A DNA stretch of 64,000 bases from assembly GCA_030272585.1 (NCBI GenBank), contig BSYQ01000003.1:2418001-2482000 (forward strand). Direction: 5' to 3'. Below are positions 57,776-64,000 of this stretch, one piece after another. A program made the position numbers and the translations under genes. The notes under the pieces were generated by a model. That model was given only the letters and a program-made list of their open reading frames with translations, was not told the origin of the DNA and did no database searches. This DNA is from Bryopsis sp. KO-2023 (lineage: Eukaryota > Chlorophyta > Ulvophyceae > Bryopsidales > Bryopsidaceae). Each line of letters opens with the position of its first letter. Position 1 is the first letter of the stretch.

Positions 57776-60620
57776 TCAATGTTGAAATTGTGACAGGCGC
57801 TGTTCAACCTGCAAGAAAGCGATCAGAAAATCCTCCCTCAAAGACTTATCTGTCAAAAAATCAAAATACTGGGGCACTCCACCGAACAAATTGTCATAGG
57901 AATGACACTCTCCTTGATTTTATTCCCCTCCCCCTTTTTTTGATTTTCTTGATTATTTTTTTTTTGGGGGGGGGTAAGACAAACAAACAAATACCTATCC
58001 CTCCCGAAAAAAGCTTCTAACAATTCCTCATTCTCAACCCCGCCCCCCAAAAAAAAGAAAAAAGAAAAAAAAGAGTGACATCACACTTACATCGCCTTTG
58101 ACGACCTTCAATCCATCCACATCGAGCTCCCCGAGAAGAGTGATAATGGCATAAAGCACACCAGGAGAAGAACCTCGAGAAGAGCTTCTCGGCCCTCCCG
58201 GTGAAGATCCTTGTGGTTGAGACTGTGGTTGGTTGCGATTGGGAGGGACCGGCTCCAAATCCCTGGAAGTGGTGCTGGGTTTTATCGCATGGGGCGGAGT
58301 GTAAGGGGATGGAACCTCGGTCCTTGTACTGTTCGACCCCACTGGAGCAGATGGGACCTTTTAACAAAAAAAGAAGAAAGAAAGAAATCACCGTCTCGCT
58401 GGAATGGATGGACACACATAAACAAACAGCTAACCTTTCGAATAACAATTAAGATCTCCGGTTTGCATGTCAGACAGAATTTGCATGTGTGATGATGATG
58501 ATGCCACACATCTAAGAAAAAAAAAATAAAAAAAATCATCATATCGCACCTCGTTATCGTATGCATGCCTCCATTGCTGAGGTGGCGTCTTCCATTGATC
58601 AGGGGAATAGGTGCTGCTGGATCTCTTGAGGTCCGCATCCCTGTAGGACTCCATGTTACTCGGCCGCACAGGAGTGACATCCCAAGAAGCATATGGCCTG
58701 GCATAAGGATCCACTGTGGGAGTGCCCCCCGATGTCGGGGCGGTCGGGGGACGAGCCGCCTTAAAAAAACCACAACTTGCAGCATCAGCTCGCTTTTTGA
58801 CCAGAACTCGTTTCTCAAACTCGAGTATCAATCGATCGAGTGTATGTATATATCGCTTTGGATTTCAATCGTCCTGAAATTTAAAGCAGGGATTTGGGAG
58901 CGACGATTTTTGATTCTGCAAAATTGATCCAAGTTGCAAACCTCAAAAAAAAAACAGCAGCTGTATCGATCACTAAGTGAAATGAAGGGGGTTTACGGAG
59001 TCTTGGGTGGTGGTCGTACTGGCTTGCTGGGGCTTGGCAAATAAGATGGATCTGGCGTCGAGTCTGCGGAGGATCCTGTGATTTGGAGCAGCAGCTCAGC
59101 GTTTCTTACTTCTTTTTCGGTCACGGCCGTGGCATCCAGCTTTTCCAAGTGTGGAAGGATTTGCAACACCCGGGCCCTGTAGTTTGCTGAAGCTGTGCAA
59201 GGATTTTCTTCCAGAGAAAGGACTCGTCTGGGGCACCATGTGCAACAGAAGCAAAAGACGGTGAGAATATGGTTTTTTTTTTCAACAGGATCGATTGGTG
59301 TTTGAAAATATTTCACTGGAATTTCGATGTACAGGTTTGGTGGTGCTGCAGCGAACATGGCAATAATATTTCCGAAACAAGGAAAAAGATCAGCATGGCA
59401 TACACACATATTCACATTTTTTATTATTAATTTTTTGGTTGATATATTGGAAATATATAGCCGGATGCAGCCCGTCCACTATGCAATGGAGCGATATGAA
59501 ATGTTTTCTCATGATGTTTATTTTTTCATTTTCTTGGCGTTGGAAAGAAATTATCTGAAACGGATTGGAAGTAGAATTTTTAATTTTTTTAAGGAAGGTA
59601 AGTGCAACATACAAGTCTTTCAGTTGCTGCAGAAAAAGCACCTCCTCGACATTCGAAACCTTGCAGAAAAAACAACCGAACAGAATTGCTGCGTAAGTTT
59701 TCCTACCTGCACAACTGGGGCTCGCTAGGGCAAAGCGTAAGCATAATATCCAGGGTTTTCATTCAAGATTCACATTTAACCAAAAAACGAAAAGTATTAA
59801 CAAAAAGTCTCTTCCTCAATCGAAAGGGTGGCCTCTGCTCATTGCAACAGTTGCGCACCGGTGTATTTTTTTGTGGATCATTGTGGCCCCCTAAAAAAAT
59901 TTGACTAGCAAAATTTAGGGCCACTTCAGGGCCCCAGGGAAATTTAAAAAAAAATCAAACTGTTGTGCACCACAGCCTTACCTCATTTTTCCTCAGATAC
60001 AACTCCCTCAGTCTTTTGCAGTTTTGAAAGTCCCTGTCGCCACCAAAGCCAATTTTCAAACACTCGAGAAGCCGGTGATTCCATACAGCTCACCTTACAC
60101 TTTTCGTTGAAAAAATCCCCAGTCCTGTGTCGCAGACTACAGGGGAAAAAAAAAGCAAAACGTAGGAGCATGGCTCTTCTTGTGCTCATCGTTTTAACGA
60201 AAAAAGCATTACCTCAAAGTCGTGAGCTTGTTGACAGGCAGAGCCATGACTTCGACGCTGTGCATCCTTTCCAGAATCGATACGTCCGTCAGCTCTTGTC
60301 CCCACAGATTCAAGTGACGAACGTCCTCCACCCTACGCCCACCGTCACGAAACGAGAGAATCACAAAAAACGCTGGATGCCACTGGAACTGGCCTCCCCC
60401 CTCCGACGTCTTGAGACACCATCCCTGACGTCCCTGACGTGAACATCTTCCGCAAGCTGACGCTACTCGAAAGAAGCATCGTGGGGCACCAAATAACCGT
60501 TCGCTGTGGAATCTACGGTACATTCGTCCCCGGAAATTCGCGGTGTTGTCCCGGGAGTACGCTGGCGCACCTGTCTTGCCTCGTCCGCATGTTCACCACC
60601 TTCTCCGTTAGAGCGACCAT
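57776..60620 (-). CDS. CFAP410: CFAP410 (C21orf2) homologue, leucine-rich-repeat ciliary protein
   Basis: Eight exons: 60620-60571, 60332-60213, 60033-59982, 59661-59613, 59227-59020, 58759-58550, 58357-58091 and 57808-57776. The start MVALTEKVVNMRTRQD joins RVEDVRHLNLWGQELTDVSI, the CFAP410 N-terminus. LRRs follow (SVEVMALPVNKLTTL, NCKRLRELYLRKNE), then the LRR cap LSLEENPC ... RARVLQILPHLEKLDATAVT. A Pro/Ser-rich linker leads to a C-terminal helix VLYAIITLLGELDVDGLKVV, ending EQRLSQFQH. Human CFAP410 has the same order. It acts at cilia and basal bodies and with NEK1. Exon 4 is two bases too long: without them the LRR reads VEEVLFLQQLKDLRVLSL and the total is 987 nt (328 aa); with them a stop arises. 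Confidence 0.88.
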
Positions 60621-62050
60621 TGCGAAAGCTAGCGCGTTGCGTTTGGCCGTGGGTTTCAGCTGTGGTATGCTTCAGTAGCCCCTCTGTGAAAGCGCGTCCG
60701 TGTTCTTACGAATCGCAAGACAGAAAATCGGCGCCCAGGTTTTCTGTGACGCCCCCACATCTCAAATGAATGTGTCATCCTAGTATCGTTTGCGAATCCC
60801 CTTTGGCGCACACACGCATTTTCTGGCGACGAAACACACACACCACGTGTTTCTGTCCACAGAAACGCACAGATCTTTCTTCATCATTTGAATGGCACCT
60901 GTTGCTGGGGAGGACATGGAAAAACGATTTCGCTGTGGGGGGGTGCTCGTTTAACACAACACAACGGTACACAGGGATGTATGGACTTTGATTTTGTGGT
61001 GTCGACATGCTCAGTGTTGGATGACTGACCCAATCAGGATTGAGCAATTATCGACTTCTGCTCAAGAGCTTGAATCAGGAATCAGGAATCAGTTTACACT
61101 TGAGTAGCCGCTATGGCTGAACACCTGGGGCCTGTTTCAAGTCTCGATCAATGAGTCATTGATGCACACCATTATTCTCGTACCCATCCTCTCACTTTCC
61201 GCACCACGGATTCTAACTGCATGCCTCTCGAACTAACAAGAGCTTGGGGCAGTGAACGAACAAGGAGGCTCCTTCCCTTAATTTCTTCACAGTCATGGCC
61301 AGTACAACTGTTGGAAAGATAACACCAGTGTTGAATTGTATGATTGTGAATTGAAACGGCACACCTTGCGCGATCAATTCAACCTGAACAACTTTCAAAA
61401 GTAGCAATATCTCCATCGAGTACAATCTATATCTGAGCACACCCACAGCCAGCTTTGCGAACAATGCACAAGATGGTCACGAAATGGTTTTACAACATCA
61501 ACACCCCAGTCATAAGTGCAAAACAGCCCAGTGCGTGTAAAGGTCTAAACAAGCCCAACAGAACGATGAACCCCTTTCGTCCCCTATTCACCCATGGCAT
61601 TGTCGCTACCATGCAACGTTGGCGTCGCCGGTGGAAGGACGACGTTCCACTCCCGTGCTTTTGATCACCACTCGCAGGGGCTGGGCGTTGTCCTTCAGCG
61701 TTCTACACAGCAAGCAGGCCTTTACGTTGGGTGAAAACAAAAGCTCTTCAGCCAGTCTCCACCTGCGCAAGTGACGGGTTCCAAAGGCTTACATATACTG
61801 CTTCGATTTCGTCCACCTCTCTATCTCCCTGGCACGCAGCACCGCCAGGCTGCTGCTCACTCTTGACAACCCACTGAAGGGATCTGAACAATGGAAGTCC
61901 CAATACTCCGAAAACGTTTGCTCCTGTTCTTTTCCCTGCCATGCATCACCACACTGTCAAGATAGAGCTCGAAAAGTTTACAAAACTATTTTCCATCTTG
62001 CTTTGTTCATATCAATAGTTCAGTTAGTTGTTGGGACGAAGCTATGTGGG
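60621..62050. other. intergenic region with possible unassigned exons
   Basis: This holds the CFAP410 promoter and the 3' side of the M48-like gene. A minus-strand stretch 61378-61211 is open after TTGTTCAG (VELIAQGVPFQFTIIQFN) and ends in TAG. Another at 61942-61780 includes VDEIEAVYVSL before a GTAAGC donor. They could be exons of a small gene, but I could not connect them. Confidence 0.35.
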
Positions 62051-64000
62051 TTATTCTCCCACCTTTGCGATCAGACTCCGCACGTTCATATCCCTACCGA
62101 CCCCTGACGACATTTTCAACATCGCAGACAGGATGCTGTCCAAATCCTGCGTCACCAGAAGGGAAATGCGATCTGCACAAAACTGACCGATGTGCCACAT
62201 TCGATCGCAGGTGTTTTGGATCATTGGCCACAGCGGGTACGTTCCAGCAGGTAGGTTCTCCTCAATAAGTTTTGGAGCAAACCTAGCAAGATTCGCGAAC
62301 GTCATCATTACAGAGAGAGGAGGCCACTCGGGTCCTTTGGGGTCGTTTAAGGGGAGCGCGCCGCCACCTGAGATCGCAAAAGTTTGTTGGGTGTTCACGA
62401 TGTTTTTGACGTGTTAAAATTTGCTGGAAGAACTCAAGATATTGTATTCAACCTGGCGCAATGTAGGGAGCCAGAGATCCAGCGATCACAGCTTGGAGTT
62501 CGAAGTGGTCGAGCAAATCTACCAGTCCATGCGTGATTACAAGCATCGGGAGACTGTAAGTTCTAGTTTGTGCGCTCCGCCCCCTGGGAAACTGCAGAAA
62601 ATATGCCGAAGGCTCCATGCGTTGACAAATGAACAACCGTGGTGTGGACTCCAAGTTCAGACTCTGGCATGTCTCCAGGAGAAGAAAGTGGATATCAGGA
62701 GCCTGTTAAGTACAGTTCAAGTCTTAAGCGGTACATCAGACGACAGGATTAAAAAAACAGAAAGGAAAAGAATTCCCACTACCTCTATTTCAGACACCTC
62801 CACCCCAAGATCTATCCCATGGAGCCACTCGATGAACTCCCCTGAGGAGATCTTGTGGAGCATTGACTTGACACCAGGTACCTCAGCCGCCGCTCGGAGC
62901 ATAGCCTTTGCTCCAGGGTGCGGGAGGGCATCCAATGTCAGATGCGTATATATTACCCGATTTGGATTGTATGCAATCTTGTTGGGAATCATTGCTCGAG
63001 GCCGTTGGTATCCTGGCACTCTAAATTGAGTTGTCGATTTCATTATCGTGCAGTTCCTTAATGGTGCTGTCATCCGTGGAAGGCCAGAATATGGTCTATG
63101 TTTTTTGCTATCTACCCATGAGCCCTGAGTTCGTGGAGTGGGAGGTGGCCTTGCAGGTCCAGCAGATTGGATTCTTCTTGGCAGGGTGGTGGAGCCACAT
63201 TCGCTGGCTTCACTGGTCCTGTTTGCAATATATGGAAGGAGGGATGCATCACCCTGGAAACATAGAAGAGGCTTTCAAAGCCATATCTTGAGTCAAGCTT
63301 CCCAGATTTTCCAAAAAGAATCGTCGTCCTGTACGTTACCTCCAACACTCCACAAATTACACCAAACTGCCAGACATCCAACGCATTCTGGTGAGACAGA
63401 ATGCTTTGCTTGAACGCATACAGCTTCTCCTGAGCCTTGCCCCCAAACACCGTCCTGAAGTGGAGGTTGACGAAGTTAGGGAGGGTCATCCTGGGCTTTT
63501 CCAGGAGCTCAATCTCTCTGTCAGCAAGTGCCTTAAGCAAATGAAGATTTAGAAGCTATCGACCAGCTCTGTATCAAGCGATGAATTGTCGACTGCAACA
63601 AAAGCTACCTTGCAACGTTGAATTTCGAAAATCGTTTCCAGAGTTTTTTGGAGACTCCAGGTCCTGCAACACCGCGTAACGCATCTTTCTCCCATCAAAA
63701 CGTTGGGTTCAAGAGCTGGAGTGCTGTCGGTTTTTAATCTTCCTGCTCGCCTTCCATCAGCCCCCTGTAAAGGCATGGACAGAAAACCTTTCAGGAGACT
63801 TAAAAGTGAGATACACACAAAGAAGCCAAGTTCTTGTTGGGGTTGAAATTCATACCTGCCCCATTTGGCCGTCACTGTAAGCCCAGATCTCAACGAATCT
63901 CGTTTGAGCAGAAGCATCTACCCCACGCTTCAGACCTTCCAAGAGCCCCAGAGTCTTGCTGTGCTCGATTTCTTTCAATCGTCTGATTGCGTTTTCCGCG
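62051..64000 (-). CDS. M48-peptidase-like protein lacking zinc ligands, 3' part
   Basis: Six exons, with phase continuity throughout, run from the right edge: 64000-63856, 63764-63609, 63531-63340, 63253-62783, 62702-62453 and 62367-62051 (stop TAA). The last three resemble plant plastid M48 peptidases such as the PGM48 type: LDALPHPGAKAMLRAAAEVP, then a STPRLFICQRMEPSAYFL segment, then LPMLVITHGLVDLLDHFELQ followed by AVIAGSLAPYI. The last is where family members read AVLAHELGH. HExxH is thus replaced by GSLAP. The distal SAELTCDRAALLVAQD-type segment reads GQFCADRISLLVTQD, with Gln for the third zinc ligand Glu. The fold appears kept but the protein is probably a pseudopeptidase. The first three exons (about 164 codons) match nothing I know. 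The gene continues beyond the window. Confidence 0.65.

Noticed and set aside
62421-63029. 202-codon plus-strand open frame
   Set aside because: It is the shadow of M48-like exons whose minus-strand phases join perfectly; the apparent GTAAGT donor is the reverse of a minus-strand acceptor.
1-64000. CRISPR arrays, bacterial operons, tRNA or rRNA genes
   Set aside because: The sequence is intron-rich eukaryotic DNA. No spaced direct repeats of CRISPR type and no convincing tRNA or rRNA sequence were found by eye; tRNAscan-SE and Infernal were not available.

Overview
The window is nuclear DNA of an intron-rich eukaryote. Almost every gene is split by GT-AG introns of about 60-800 bp, and introns and spacers carry long T or A runs. 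The gene set points to a photosynthetic, flagellated green-lineage alga: a GDP-mannose 3,5-epimerase, a uroporphyrinogen decarboxylase with a transit-peptide-like leader, a YABBY-type HMG protein, an ALF4/glomulin relative, a plastid-type M48 peptidase relative and the ciliary protein CFAP410. No species is claimed.

Layout: 1-801, start of an RlmD/TrmA-type RNA uracil methyltransferase (minus). 1758-5232, YABBY-like gene (plus). 5.2-9.4 kb, poorly resolved, one possible small gene. 9.4-11.4 kb, orphan multi-pass membrane protein (minus). 12.4-15.6 kb, cytochrome-c-peroxidase-like gene (minus). 15.86-16.06 kb, 8-bp minisatellite. 16.8-20.9 kb, UROD (minus), divergent from an orphan coiled-coil gene (21.2-22.0 kb). 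22.7-24.8 kb, GME (plus). 26.1-40.4 kb, two nested LTR retrotransposons. 40.4-45.3 kb, AT-rich spacer. 45.3-53.5 kb, one 14-exon minus-strand gene joining armadillo repeats, a PIMT-like methyltransferase and a protein kinase. 54.8-56.9 kb, ALF4/glomulin-like gene. 57.8-60.6 kb, CFAP410. 62.05 kb to the right edge, an M48-peptidase-like gene without its zinc ligands.

The nested elements are read directly from terminal repeats and target-site duplications. The outer element (26109-40448, 244-bp LTRs, duplication CTTTC) is Ty3/gypsy-like. Its Gag-protease frame carries a 2A-like motif near the N-terminus and ends in a canonical A AAA AAC -1 frameshift site leading into RT-RNase H-integrase. A 9.1-kb LTR element without obvious coding capacity (26881-35974, 646-bp LTRs, duplication GCGAC) has landed inside the outer gag. 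Removing it restores the gag frame exactly. Both LTR pairs look identical, so both insertions are recent.

Gene models were built by hand from reading frames, splice-site dinucleotides and intron phase. For CCP, UROD, GME, the coiled-coil gene, the ARM-PIMT-kinase gene and the glomulin-like gene, all phases close and the exon total is divisible by three. The YABBY model also closes but has one doubtful junction. CFAP410 closes only if two extra bases in one exon are discounted.
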